NCBI RefSeq assembly: GCF_050589645.1
Contig: NZ_JBNGOQ010000001.1
Coordinates: 1,271,184-1,335,183, forward strand
Length of the DNA: 64,000 bases
Direction of reading: 5' to 3'
Origin: JBNGOQ01 sp050589645
Lineage (GTDB): Bacteria > Bacteroidota > Bacteroidia > Flavobacteriales > Flavobacteriaceae
Below, piece by piece: positions 1 to 9,124 of the stretch. Below the pieces are notes generated by a model that worked only from the letters and a program-made list of their open reading frames with translations, did not search any database and was not told the DNA's origin. Position 1 is the stretch's first letter, and every line of letters begins with the position of its first letter. Made by a program: the position numbers and the translations under genes.

Positions 1-597
1 ATGACGCAAATGTATAAAGTTTTTGTTAATGAAGCCCCCCTCATTTTAACAAATAAAGTATCGGAAACGGCGAACGGCAAGTATTTCTTATTAAACGGTG
101 AAGCTATCAATGATGCCATAGACGCCTTGGCAAAAAAGAAGCTTACCGAGGCCTATATTTATCACCCGAATAATGAGGAAATTCTAAAAAAATTCACCAA
201 AAAGATTCCCTTGGTCGTGGCGGCTGGGGGCGTGGTGACCAATAAAAAGGGCAAGGTGCTGTTTATCTATAGAAATGACAAGTGGGATTTGCCCAAGGGC
301 AAGTTGGACAAGGGCGAGACCTTGGAAAAGGCCGCTTTGAGGGAGGTAGAGGAGGAGACCGGCGTAAAGGGCCTAAAGATTGAGAACTTTTTAAGGACCA
401 CGTACCATATCTTTAAAAGAAACGGTGTATACAAGCTAAAGGAAGTGCATTGGTTTGCCATGAAGACTTCATATGATGGGCCCTTAACAGGTCAAAAGAG
501 TGAGGGCATCGAAAAGGTGAAGTGGAAGGGCCCCAAGAAAATACAAAAGGCGCTGGCCAACTCCTACACCAATATCAAAATTCTTTTTAAGGACTAA
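1..597 (+). CDS. Nudix hydrolase family protein
   Basis: A 198-residue protein with a complete Nudix box at residues 100-122: Gly100, Glu106, then Arg114-Glu115 and Glu118-Glu119 followed by Gly121, matching GX5EX7REUXEEXGU. Family knowledge: this helix binds Mg2+ and hydrolyses nucleoside diphosphates linked to another group X; the substrate cannot be told from the sequence. About 70 residues precede the Nudix fold and form a small N-terminal region that is common in Bacteroidota members. The first base of the window is the A of an ATG, so the start could lie here or at Met4, and an upstream extension cannot be excluded. It is convergent with the carboxypeptidase gene, leaving only about 16 bases between the two stop codons. 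Confidence 0.85.
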   Translation: MTQMYKVFVNEAPLILTNKVSETANGKYFLLNGEAINDAIDALAKKKLTEAYIYHPNNEEILKKFTKKIPLVVAAGGVVTNKKGKVLFIYRNDKWDLPKGKLDKGETLEKAALREVEEETGVKGLKIENFLRTTYHIFKRNGVYKLKEVHWFAMKTSYDGPLTGQKSEGIEKVKWKGPKKIQKALANSYTNIKILFKD

Positions 598-613
598 CAC
601 ACCTACGGGAGCC

Positions 614-2365
614 CTAAGGGGTACCTTGTGCAATCCGGTAGACCGGATATTGCAAATGGGAGGCTTCGTAGTATTTAGATCGTTTAAATACCCAATCGAG
701 TTGTGCATACCAATTCTCCGCAAAAGTTGGGTCCATCTCTTTTTTGGCCAAAAACGCTTCCCGTAACTTTTCGTTGCTTTTTAGAATCCTTAGTGCGTCA
801 TCCTCAAATACATAGGGAGAAAAACCCTCTTTTTGTTGTAAGATTGTGTCAAAAAAGTTCCAATTAAAGAATGAATCCACCGCTTCGGGTTCCAGTGTCT
901 CCATGAGATAGCGGATTCCGGCCTGGTCCGTTGGAACCAGGTAGTCACCCGCAGCGAACCCTACATTTTTAACGGTAGTGGAGACTTTGGTGTTGTAGTG
1001 CGGATAGTGGCCTTCATAGGCATTCCGTTGGGTCTCATACTCCAATATGCGATAGCTTTCCACCATAAGAACGGTATCCTTCTCCAAGGTTTCGTAATGT
1101 ATCTCATTGAGGGTTAACAGGTCCATTACCTTATTCCATCCTTTGGGAATAATGTAGGCCTCCGGAATCGGTACCATATGACTTGGGGTATAGTAATTGC
1201 GGTACGCCACTTCTTTCACAAAGGGTTGGTCCCGATGGTATCTAAGTCGTGGAAACCCGGTCACCTCGCTGATCAGGGTGTCGGCTTCAAATCCTTTAAA
1301 ACTAAGTTTGGAAACCTTTGTGGTGTCCAAGGCCCAAGCCACTGGATAGTTTTTCCACTGGGCCCTATCGGCACTGGCCTTTTCACGGAGTTCCTTTATT
1401 TTTTTGACGTCGGACTCCGCAATATCCAAAACCTTGGTCAATAGTGCATAAGTGCCCTGTACCCTTTGTTCATAGGGTTTCAACATATGCGTTTCCACCA
1501 TAAGTCCCAAAGTATTCCAAAGGGTGGTGTACCCTGTAGAGTATCTGGGGTGATCCATGAATTGATCAAACCCGGCTTCCGGCACCTTGTTAAAGACGTT
1601 CACGTAAGGTGTTATGTCCCAGTTGGCCTCGCCCAAGGACTTTTCAAGGGCCGGCATCATGTCGTTATGAAGGTAGGACCCGAGAGCACCGCCCAATTTA
1701 TTGTGCTGTGTAAAGAGGTGGGTCAACGTATATTGATAGTCGGCCCCATTGCTTACATGATTGTCCACAAAGATATCCGGTTTTACCAAATGGAAAATGG
1801 AAGCAAAGGTCCTGGCGTTTTTGGTATCGGCCTTTATAAAATCCCTGTTTAGGTCATAATTCAAGGCATTCCCCCTAAAACCGTATGCTTTTGGCCCGTT
1901 CTGGTTGGCCCTTGTGTTGGTATTCCTGTTCAGTGCTCCACCCACATTGTAGACAGGTATGGTCACCAAAACGGTGTTTTTTGGAGGGGTTATTTCTTTA
2001 AGCGCCAAATCCCTGTAAAGTTGCATGGTGGCGTCTATGCCATCGCTTTCTCCAGGATGTATGCCATTGTTGATCAGAACAATAGCCTTATCCGCGCCAA
2101 TTTTTTGAAAATTAAAATCGCTATCCCGATTGTAGGTTACCACGTGCAATGGCAGTCCGCTATCGGTCTCCCCGATGGTTTGGATATTGATTTCAGGGAA
2201 TTCCTTGGCAAGCTGTATGTAGAAATCGATTACTTGCAGGTAGGTGGCAGATTCCAGGCCCTTGGAGGTTTCAAAAGGGGTGGGAAACTCGGCTACCTTA
2301 TCCTCCTGTATGGTTTCACATGACACACATAACCATAAAAGGGCTATACCCAAAAAAAGTCTCAT
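614..2365 (-). CDS. M14 family zinc carboxypeptidase-like lipoprotein
   Basis: A 583-residue protein with a lipoprotein signal: a hydrophobic stretch ending in LCVSC, with Cys16 as the likely lipidated residue. The M14 zinc site is visible: His103 and Glu106 (in HPGE) and His203 (in DNHVS) as zinc ligands, and a candidate catalytic Glu291 (in MVETH). The catalytic domain covers roughly residues 40-310; the remaining 270 residues are a C-terminal extension that I cannot assign. Family knowledge: M14 enzymes remove C-terminal residues from peptides, or act on cell-wall or polyglutamyl peptides. Location would be the cell envelope. No operon partner: the response regulator gene ends 58 bases upstream on the same strand. 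Confidence 0.85.
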   Translation of the reverse strand: MRLFLGIALLWLCVSCETIQEDKVAEFPTPFETSKGLESATYLQVIDFYIQLAKEFPEINIQTIGETDSGLPLHVVTYNRDSDFNFQKIGADKAIVLINNGIHPGESDGIDATMQLYRDLALKEITPPKNTVLVTIPVYNVGGALNRNTNTRANQNGPKAYGFRGNALNYDLNRDFIKADTKNARTFASIFHLVKPDIFVDNHVSNGADYQYTLTHLFTQHNKLGGALGSYLHNDMMPALEKSLGEANWDITPYVNVFNKVPEAGFDQFMDHPRYSTGYTTLWNTLGLMVETHMLKPYEQRVQGTYALLTKVLDIAESDVKKIKELREKASADRAQWKNYPVAWALDTTKVSKLSFKGFEADTLISEVTGFPRLRYHRDQPFVKEVAYRNYYTPSHMVPIPEAYIIPKGWNKVMDLLTLNEIHYETLEKDTVLMVESYRILEYETQRNAYEGHYPHYNTKVSTTVKNVGFAAGDYLVPTDQAGIRYLMETLEPEAVDSFFNWNFFDTILQQKEGFSPYVFEDDALRILKSNEKLREAFLAKKEMDPTFAENWYAQLDWVFKRSKYYEASHLQYPVYRIAQGTP

Positions 2366-2423
2366 AGGTCTGAATATTTGCGTTCAAACTACGGACAAAA
2401 TTAAGCAAAATTAAGGTTGGGGA

Positions 2424-2828
2424 CTAGGCTACTTTGGTTATCTCTTCAATTTCCCTTTTTCGGATGGGTTTGTTGTTATATTCTATAAGATGGTGGGTCT
2501 TGGATTTGAACATTTCCGATTTTTCATAATCTACCCGGTCTATGGAGGAGGTAATTACATTTACCCGGACCTTCTGTGCAATGGGCAAGGCTATAAACTC
2601 TTCCAAAAACTGCCAGCCGTCCATAATGGGCATGTTGATATCCAAAAAAATCACTTCAGGTAGATCCTCTTGGGTATTTAGGATATCTTTAATGGCGTCC
2701 AAGGCCAGCTTTCCATTTCCGTAGGTCTTTATATCATCGCATAAATCCAAGGATGCGAGCAATTTTTTAAATCCGAAAACGGTAATAGGGTCATCGTCGA
2801 TAACAAAGATCGAGTTAATTTTTCTCAT
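2424..2828 (-). CDS. Single-domain response regulator (CheY-like receiver)
   Basis: A receiver domain of 134 residues without an output domain. Acidic pocket Asp11-Asp12, phospho-acceptor Asp63 (in FLDINMP), the conserved Thr/Ser at 93-94 and the Lys120-Pro121 pair are all present. I chose the ATG at 2828, because the domain begins at once after it (MRKINSIFVIDDD); an upstream ATG at 2867 would add 13 unlikely residues. The gene overlaps the 3' end of the sensor kinase by 14 bases, so the two are translated together and the kinase is the probable phosphodonor. Having no DNA-binding part, it probably works through protein contacts or in a phosphorelay; this is inference. Confidence 0.88.
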   Translation of the reverse strand: MRKINSIFVIDDDPITVFGFKKLLASLDLCDDIKTYGNGKLALDAIKDILNTQEDLPEVIFLDINMPIMDGWQFLEEFIALPIAQKVRVNVITSSIDRVDYEKSEMFKSKTHHLIEYNNKPIRKREIEEITKVA

Positions 2829-5472
2829 TAAAATATATATTAAATGTGGTTCCCTTTCCAACTTCACTGCATGTTATTATTTTCCCGTTCATGGATTCGA
2901 TCTGATTCTTGGTAATGTACAGCCCTATACCCCGGGCGTCCGAATTGTCGTGAAAGGTCTTGTACATACCAAATAATTTGTCCCCGTTTTTCTTTAGGTC
3001 TATGCCCACACCATTGTCCGCTATGCTGAGTATGGTATGCCCGTTTTGGCTTTTTGCACTAAGCTTGATAACTGGGTCTCGTTCGGGATCCCTATATTTT
3101 ACGGCATTGGTGATAAAGTTCATCAAGATACTGTCAGCGTAGATAGGTACCACGTTGATAAAGGTATCATCGGGAACTTCGTTGATAATGGTGGCATTGT
3201 GGTTTTTTAGGAAGGCCATCAGGTTTTCCTCAACGGCGGCTATTTTCTCATTTAAACGCACGGGTTTTTTCTCCAGATTGGTATTGATGTTTATGGCGAC
3301 GACCTCGTTGAGGTTATCCAAGGTTTCCAATAGGTTGTCCGAGGCCGTAATAAGCATATTCACGATTTTTTTCTTTTCCTGTTCGTCCTTTTCATCGATC
3401 AAAAACTCCAACAGCATGGAGAAATTTGCGGTATGCGACCTTAGATTATGGGAGACGATGTGCGCAAAATTGATCAACTTTTTGTTCTGGAGGGAGGTTA
3501 CATTGATCAAGCCCCGCAATTCCTCTTCTTTTTGCTTTAGGTCGGAGATATCGAGACTTATGCCTACCAGGCCGGAGACTTCACCGTCTATCCCCTTAAG
3601 CGGGATCTTGGACGTTAAAAAGGTGGTTAAGGTGCCATCTTTCTTTATATTGATGGTTTCCTTACCGATCATGGGCTCAAAGGAATCCATGACCCTCAAA
3701 TCTTCCTCCCTGGAACTTTGGGCCGTTTCTTTATCGAAGAAATCAAAATCATCCTTTCCTATGATCTCGTTTTCATTGGAGACCCCGCAAAATTGGATTT
3801 CGGATTTGTTTACCAGGACTTTTTTGGAATCCCTGTCCTTAATGAATACGTTTAGCGGTAGGTTATCGATCAAGGTTTTCAACAACTTCCGTTCTTCCAG
3901 TATTTGTAATTCCTTCCTTTTTGCTTCGGAAATATCCTGTGCGCTGGTCCAAACCAATTTTCGCCCCTTTTTGCTTACCAATATTGATTTGTTGACCAAA
4001 ACGGTGTACGTAGTACCGTCCTTCTTGAGGTATTCTTTTTCGATAGGACCTACAACACTGATTTTTTTGAGCTGTTGCATGATGTCCTTGTGCACCTTCT
4101 TATGGGTGTCCGGAATAATGTCCTTGTACTTTATTTGGGCGATATCTTCTTTGGTATAGCCTGTTTTTTCCGCAAAAGCCGAATTGAAATCCAAAATTTC
4201 CCCGGTTTCAAGATCGTTCAGAACATAGGAAACCGGTGAGAGTTCGTACAGGGCCCTGAATTTTTTTTCGCTCTGCTTTAGTTTTTCCCGGGCCACAACC
4301 ATCTCCTTGATCATCCGCCCTTCGGCTAGTAGGGATACGACTTTGCCGTGCTGATCATATATAGGTTTTAAGCTGAAGTCAACGGGAACGGATTCCTTGT
4401 TCTTGTCGAAAACGACAATTTCACTTCGCATAAACTCGCCTTCCGAAGCAGCTTTCACCACTTGTTTAAGACCGGCCTTTACCAAATCTGGAACAGGCCA
4501 CCAGTAGGCATCCCAGAATTTTTTATTGATAACGTCTTCGGCCTTAAGATCGGCAAATTTAAGAGCTGTCTCATTTATTTCCAGGAAGGTCCCGTCCGGA
4601 TCCAATATTCCGGTGAATTGGTAGGAGGAATTAAAAATACTCCGTACAATCCGGTCTTTTTCTTCCTTTTTTATCTGGGCTTCCACTTCTTCGGTAATAT
4701 CCTGAAAGGTGCCGATAAGACCCAGAAATTTGTTTTTCTTAAAAATGGGCTTACCGGCGGCCATGACCCATATTTCCTTACCCTTGGCCGTCGTTAATTG
4801 CAGTTTTTCGCTCCAGGCGGCGCCTTTGGTCATGGCGTTGTCCACGGCCATGGCAATGGTATTCCTGTTATATCCTTCCTTGTAAAACTCTATACCGGTC
4901 TCCAAACTGGGAACATAACCCAAGGGAACACCATGAATGGCTTTGGTCATATCGCACCAGTACAGACTATCCCTTACGGCATCGTATTCCCAGCTTCCTA
5001 TTTTGGCAATTTCTGACTTGTCCTCAAGGAGGATCTCCAGCTTTTCCAGTTTTATCTCGTTGAGGACCCGTTGGGTAATATCCGAAGTTTGTATAATGAT
5101 ACCGATAACGTTCTCCTTGTCATCGTACCAGGGTATGTTGGTCCATTCGAACCATTTTTCGTTTTTGTCACTATCGTAATAACGCTCGATCCCTACCTCC
5201 TTGGCCTCTCCCATGAGGCAATTATCCAAGACCTGCTTCCATTCTTTACTTACCGTTCCGAAAAGCTGCTGCAAGGTTTTTCCTATGACCTCGCCGCCGG
5301 TAAACTCAAAATCGTTTACCCACTTGTCCGAGGCATACACCACCCGCAACTTTTTATCTACAAAAGCGGTAGCCTCTGGCAACTGCTTTATTAAATAAGT
5401 AGAGGGGGATATTTTAGTCTCACGCAGCATATTGTCGAAATTTCCTACTAATGTAAAGTGATTTCTCAACAT
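2815..5472 (-). CDS. Multi-PAS sensor histidine kinase
   Basis: An 885-residue kinase without clear membrane segments, so probably cytoplasmic. About five PAS-type sensor domains fill residues 25-645 (near 30-135, 155-265, 275-390, 400-515 and 530-645), each ending in the usual DI motif (for example residues 131-132 and 641-642). The dimerisation/phospho-acceptor segment is at 668-690 with the likely His675 in SHNLRSH. The ATPase domain shows the N box (Asn785, Asn789), G1 (Asp819 to Gly823) and G2 (GIGL, 848-851). The 3' end overlaps the receiver-only regulator gene, giving a cognate pair. Signal unknown. Met15 (base 5430) is an alternative start. About 180 bases upstream are non-coding, and I saw no clear promoter match in them. 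Confidence 0.9.
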   Translation of the reverse strand: MLRNHFTLVGNFDNMLRETKISPSTYLIKQLPEATAFVDKKLRVVYASDKWVNDFEFTGGEVIGKTLQQLFGTVSKEWKQVLDNCLMGEAKEVGIERYYDSDKNEKWFEWTNIPWYDDKENVIGIIIQTSDITQRVLNEIKLEKLEILLEDKSEIAKIGSWEYDAVRDSLYWCDMTKAIHGVPLGYVPSLETGIEFYKEGYNRNTIAMAVDNAMTKGAAWSEKLQLTTAKGKEIWVMAAGKPIFKKNKFLGLIGTFQDITEEVEAQIKKEEKDRIVRSIFNSSYQFTGILDPDGTFLEINETALKFADLKAEDVINKKFWDAYWWPVPDLVKAGLKQVVKAASEGEFMRSEIVVFDKNKESVPVDFSLKPIYDQHGKVVSLLAEGRMIKEMVVAREKLKQSEKKFRALYELSPVSYVLNDLETGEILDFNSAFAEKTGYTKEDIAQIKYKDIIPDTHKKVHKDIMQQLKKISVVGPIEKEYLKKDGTTYTVLVNKSILVSKKGRKLVWTSAQDISEAKRKELQILEERKLLKTLIDNLPLNVFIKDRDSKKVLVNKSEIQFCGVSNENEIIGKDDFDFFDKETAQSSREEDLRVMDSFEPMIGKETINIKKDGTLTTFLTSKIPLKGIDGEVSGLVGISLDISDLKQKEEELRGLINVTSLQNKKLINFAHIVSHNLRSHTANFSMLLEFLIDEKDEQEKKKIVNMLITASDNLLETLDNLNEVVAININTNLEKKPVRLNEKIAAVEENLMAFLKNHNATIINEVPDDTFINVVPIYADSILMNFITNAVKYRDPERDPVIKLSAKSQNGHTILSIADNGVGIDLKKNGDKLFGMYKTFHDNSDARGIGLYITKNQIESMNGKIITCSEVGKGTTFNIYFNEKN

Positions 5473-5653
5473 ATATAAGACTTTGTTGTGAACGGCATCA
5501 AACTAGTTGTGTCAGTGCATAAAACCATAGGCAGTGCTATAATACCGCATATAAATGTAGGTATTATCTTACAAAAAACAAACAATTTTTACTGTTTACG
5601 GTGAATTTGAAGGAAAAATAAGGTCCTAATGCCAATATCCCAATGCACCGGAC

Positions 5654-6109
5654 CTAGCCAATTCTAACGGTTTCTGGCACCAGGCCAGTGTAGTCTCCGC
5701 CATTTCTGATGACATCCCGTACGATTGAGGAGCTTATATACGATTTTCCGGAGGAAGTCAACAGAAAAACCGTTTCAATTTCAGAAAGTTTCCGATTGGT
5801 ATGGGCAATGGCCTTCTCAAACTCAAAATCGCCCGGATTGCGCAATCCCCTTAGAATAAACCTCGCCTCGTTCTTCTTACAAAAATCCACGGTAAGGCCC
5901 TCATAGGTCATTACCTTGATTTTGGGCTCATTTTTAAAGGCCTCGCTCACAAATTGTTTGCGTTTTTCCAGGGGGAACATGTATTTTTTTTCGGCATTGA
6001 CTCCAATGGCTATGATCAGCTCGTCGAACAAGGTAATGCCTCTTAAAATAATGTCGTAATGCCCAAGGGTAAGTGGATCGAAGGAACCTGGAAAAATGGC
6101 GCGTCTCAT
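5654..6109 (-). CDS. coaD: Pantetheine-phosphate adenylyltransferase
   Basis: A 151-residue protein of the nucleotidyltransferase superfamily, the fourth step of coenzyme A synthesis (4'-phosphopantetheine plus ATP to dephospho-CoA). Seen in the sequence: the N-terminal FPGSFDPLTLGH with the (T/H)xGH nucleotide-binding motif at TLGH, and the C-terminal ISSSIVRDVI motif. Length matches the bacterial family (about 155-165 residues). It lies 28 bases behind ddl on the same strand, so the two are probably one transcript. Cytoplasmic. Confidence 0.95.
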   Translation of the reverse strand: MRRAIFPGSFDPLTLGHYDIILRGITLFDELIIAIGVNAEKKYMFPLEKRKQFVSEAFKNEPKIKVMTYEGLTVDFCKKNEARFILRGLRNPGDFEFEKAIAHTNRKLSEIETVFLLTSSGKSYISSSIVRDVIRNGGDYTGLVPETVRIG

Positions 6110-6136
6110 GCGTTCGGTATATAGTCGTTGTTAAAG

Positions 6137-7120
6137 TTACTTAATTTCCCTTAAAGCTTCATCTATGGCGCTTTCAAACAGTTCGGAAAGACCAATACCG
6201 GCCACTCTGGCCTGCTCTGGCAAAATACTTTCGGCGGTAAGTCCTGGTGTTGTGTTCATTTCCAGCATATAGGGTTCATCGCCCACAAAGATGAACTCAC
6301 TTCTTGAATAACCGCTCATTTTCAGGATATCATAAGCGCGTTGGGCTACCTGGGCCACCTTTTTTCGCTGTATAGGGGTAATTCTGGCCGGCGTAATTTC
6401 CTGCGACTTGCCCTGATACTTCGCTTCGAAATCAAAAAAATCGTTTTCACTTACGATTTCGGTTATGGGAAGGACCTTGGTCTCCCCCTTATACTTTATG
6501 ACCCCTACGGAAACTTCGGTCCCGTCCAGGAAAGCTTCAATAATGATCTCATCATCCTCTTTATAGGCCCGGTCAATGGCGGGCAACAACTCTTTTTGTT
6601 CATATACCTTGGTAATGCCAAAGCTGCTTCCCGCTTTGTTGGCCTTTACGAAACACGGAAGCCCTACCTGCTTAACGATTGCCTGTGGATCAACCGGGTC
6701 GCCCTGGTTTAAGTAATAGGAGGTTGCCGATTTTATGCCATAGGGCCTCAGGACACTTAAAAGATCCCGCTTGTTAAAAGTAAGGGCGGCCTGGTAGTTG
6801 CCACAAGAGGTCTGCGGAATCTGAAGGAGTTCAAAATAGGCCTGCATAAAGCCATCCTCCCCTGGAGAACCATGAATAGCGTTGAATACGCAATCGAACA
6901 CCAGCACTTCTTCGCCCCGTTGCACCGAAAAATCATGTCGGTTTACGGGATATTCCTTGTCATTATCATCCACATATACCCATTTATCCTTAAAGATATG
7001 GATGGGGTAGGTATTGAATTTTGAGTGGTCCAGATATTGGTGCACCACCGAACCGCTTTTAAGCGATATCTGATACTCACTGGAATAACCACCCATGATA
7101 ATGGCTATGTTTTTTTTCAT
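6137..7120 (-). CDS. ddl: D-alanine--D-alanine ligase
   Basis: A 327-residue ATP-grasp ligase that joins two D-alanines for peptidoglycan precursors. Visible motifs: the N-terminal GGYSSE, the ATP-grasp lysine region KANKAGSSFG, EAFLDGTEVSVG, and the C-terminal EMNTTPGLT carrying Mg2+/substrate ligands. The reading frame opens with a GTG at 7129, but the ATG at 7120 gives the usual family start (MKKNIAIIMGG), so I use that. It is divergent from the PASTA protein gene and precedes coaD. Cytoplasmic. Confidence 0.95.
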   Translation of the reverse strand: MKKNIAIIMGGYSSEYQISLKSGSVVHQYLDHSKFNTYPIHIFKDKWVYVDDNDKEYPVNRHDFSVQRGEEVLVFDCVFNAIHGSPGEDGFMQAYFELLQIPQTSCGNYQAALTFNKRDLLSVLRPYGIKSATSYYLNQGDPVDPQAIVKQVGLPCFVKANKAGSSFGITKVYEQKELLPAIDRAYKEDDEIIIEAFLDGTEVSVGVIKYKGETKVLPITEIVSENDFFDFEAKYQGKSQEITPARITPIQRKKVAQVAQRAYDILKMSGYSRSEFIFVGDEPYMLEMNTTPGLTAESILPEQARVAGIGLSELFESAIDEALREIK

Positions 7121-7260
7121 GTTGCTCACGAACTAATGCTTTAAATTGACGATCGCGATTTCAAAGTAAAGAAAAAGCATCGGGTTTCCTTCGCGGAGAT
7201 GTTATTTTTTTAATCGGCGATGCAATTTGGAAAGTGACATTTCATTAGGAAGGCAACTAT

Positions 7261-7286
7261 TTGTTATGGCTCATTTCATATATTTG
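7261..7286 (+). promoter_or_regulatory. Putative promoter of the PASTA-rluD operon
   Basis: TATATTTG at 7279-7286 fits the Bacteroidota -7 box TAnnTTTG. A TTTG lies at 7260-7263, only 15 bases upstream, which is shorter than the usual 17-23 and lowers confidence. A start near 7292 would leave a leader of about 10 bases before the ATG at 7303. Confidence 0.5.
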
Positions 7287-7302
7287 TCCGGATAATCAAA
7301 AG

Positions 7303-7893
7303 ATGATGAGGAGTTTTATTAACTTTTTAAGGAGCAAAATTTTTCTAATTCAATTGGGGCTTGCCTTGCTGGTTACCATAATCCTTGTTTTTTTGGTATT
7401 GCAATGGTTAAAAAAATCTACGAACCACGGGGAATTCGTGGAGGTCCCGGACTTTTCCAAGATGTCTGTCATGGATATGCGCAGCGCCGTGGAAAATGCC
7501 GGATTGCGGTACGCCATTTTGGATTCTGCCAATTACGATCCCAATTACCCCAGGTTTTCCATCATTGAACAAAATCCTGCGGCCGGGAATAAGGTAAAGC
7601 AGAACAGGAAAATCTATTTCACGGTCAATCCCTCCGGTTACAAAAAGGTGACGATCCCAAAAATAATACAGGTCACTCAGCGCAATGCCGCTTCCATGTT
7701 GCGGGCAGTGGGCCTTGACGTGCAACGGATCACCTATGTGGATGAATTGGGCAAGGATATGGTCTACTATATAAAGCACAAAGGGAAGAATGTTTCCCCT
7801 GGGGACAAGCTGCCCAAAACTTCAAAAATTGAGCTGATCTGTGGAAATGGTAAGATTCCGGGCAGGGCGCAGGTAAAGGCCGATTCCCAATAA
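7303..7893 (+). CDS. PASTA domain membrane protein
   Basis: A 196-residue protein with an N-terminal transmembrane helix (about residues 12-35) and an outside part made of two PASTA-type repeats (about 43-110 and 112-185), which in other proteins bind cell-wall fragments. There is no kinase domain, unlike PASTA Ser/Thr kinases; short stand-alone forms next to rluD are usual in Bacteroidota. I start at the ATG at 7303 rather than the in-frame TTG at 7261, because the -7 promoter box lies between them. The rluD-like gene begins 2 bases after the stop, so they are co-transcribed. Exact role unknown; an envelope function is inferred. Confidence 0.85.
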   Translation: MMRSFINFLRSKIFLIQLGLALLVTIILVFLVLQWLKKSTNHGEFVEVPDFSKMSVMDMRSAVENAGLRYAILDSANYDPNYPRFSIIEQNPAAGNKVKQNRKIYFTVNPSGYKKVTIPKIIQVTQRNAASMLRAVGLDVQRITYVDELGKDMVYYIKHKGKNVSPGDKLPKTSKIELICGNGKIPGRAQVKADSQ

Positions 7894-7895
7894 CC

Positions 7896-8921
7896 ATGGA
7901 ACCAAAGGAACAACCGGGACCCCGGGAGGACGAGCTCTTTGAGCACCACAAGTTCGTTGCCTCACCAGGCCAGGAACCGCTGCGGGTGGATAAGTTTTTA
8001 ATGAACTTCATCGAAAATGCGACACGGAGCAAAATTCAACAGGCAGCTAAGGATGGACATATCTGGGTAAACGATGCCGAGGTGAAGCAGAATTATCGGG
8101 TGAAGGCCGGGGATGAGGTAAAAGTGATGTTTGAACATCCACCTTATGAGTTTCTTTTGACCCCTGAGGAAATCCCTTTGGATACTGTGTATGAGGATGA
8201 TAGTCTCCTGGTAGTGAACAAGCCTGCCGGTATGGTGGTACATCCAGGACATGGCAATTATTCCGGGACCTTGATCAATGCCCTATTGTACCACATAGAT
8301 CATCTACCGGCCAATCAGAACGAAAGACCGGGTTTGGTACATCGGATAGATAAGGATACGTCCGGACTTTTGGTAATAGCGAAAACAGAAACGGCCATGA
8401 CCCATTTGGCCAAACAGTTTTTTGACAAGACCACGGAGCGGGAGTACATCGCTTTGGTCTGGGGCGATGTGCAACAGGATAGCGGTACGATTACAGGCCA
8501 TATAGATCGCAACCCAAAAAACCGCTTGCAAATGCAGGTCTTTCCGGAAGGAGACCACGGAAAGGAGGCCGTGACCCACTATAAGGTCCTGGAGCGCCTG
8601 GGCTATGTTACCTTAGTTTCCTGCCGCCTGGAAACCGGAAGGACACATCAAATACGGGTGCATCTTAAATATATTGGACATACCCTGTTTAACGACGCGC
8701 GCTATGGGGGCGACAAGATTCTCAAGGGCACTACCTTCACCAAATACCGACAGTTTGTGGAAAATGCCTTTAAAATATTGCCCAGGCAGGCCCTACATGC
8801 CAAAACCCTGGGTTTTATTCATCCGGCTACCGGGGAACCCATGCGATTTAACTCCGATTTGCCTGAGGATATGGCCAGTTGTATTGAAAAATGGAGGCAT
8901 TACGCCAAGCATCGGTCCTAG
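7896..8921 (+). CDS. rluD: RluD-family 23S rRNA pseudouridine synthase
   Basis: A 341-residue protein with an S4 RNA-binding domain (about residues 28-85) and the RluA/RluD catalytic domain. The signature HRIDKDTSG is at 149-157, with Asp152 the expected catalytic aspartate. Family knowledge: RluD isomerises uridines in helix 69 of 23S rRNA. Whether this copy is strictly RluD or a sister enzyme (RluA, RluC types) cannot be settled by eye, but the S4 domain excludes the short RluA type. Placed directly behind the PASTA gene. Confidence 0.88.
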   Translation: MEPKEQPGPREDELFEHHKFVASPGQEPLRVDKFLMNFIENATRSKIQQAAKDGHIWVNDAEVKQNYRVKAGDEVKVMFEHPPYEFLLTPEEIPLDTVYEDDSLLVVNKPAGMVVHPGHGNYSGTLINALLYHIDHLPANQNERPGLVHRIDKDTSGLLVIAKTETAMTHLAKQFFDKTTEREYIALVWGDVQQDSGTITGHIDRNPKNRLQMQVFPEGDHGKEAVTHYKVLERLGYVTLVSCRLETGRTHQIRVHLKYIGHTLFNDARYGGDKILKGTTFTKYRQFVENAFKILPRQALHAKTLGFIHPATGEPMRFNSDLPEDMASCIEKWRHYAKHRS

Positions 8922-9072
8922 GGAATAGTTTTCTTCGATACCCGTATTGAAAACTCCTCTAATTTAACCGTGTAATCCCAAAAAACCTTGTTATTTTTAT
9001 ACAAAATTCAAGCTTATGAAATGAGCCATGGGAATTTTGGCAACCAACCGAAATGATTATTGGCGAATTACA

Positions 9073-9093
9073 CCTGCCTGCCGGCAAGGCCGG
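9073..9093. repeat. Short GC-rich palindromic element
   Basis: CCTGCCTGCCGGCAAGGCCGG lies just upstream of yaaA. It shares the CCTGCCTGCCGGCA core with 23451-23464 and resembles the CCTGCCCGCC elements before tuf. It looks like a member of a small dispersed palindromic (REP-like) family; copy number in the genome is unknown. Confidence 0.5.
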
Positions 9094-9124
9094 TCTGACC
9101 GATAAAACAAATAAATATATACAG

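Noticed and set aside
3155..4159. A 334-codon open frame opposite the sensor kinase
   Set aside because: It is the complement of a well-supported PAS kinase; Ser/Phe-rich composition typical of antisense frames.
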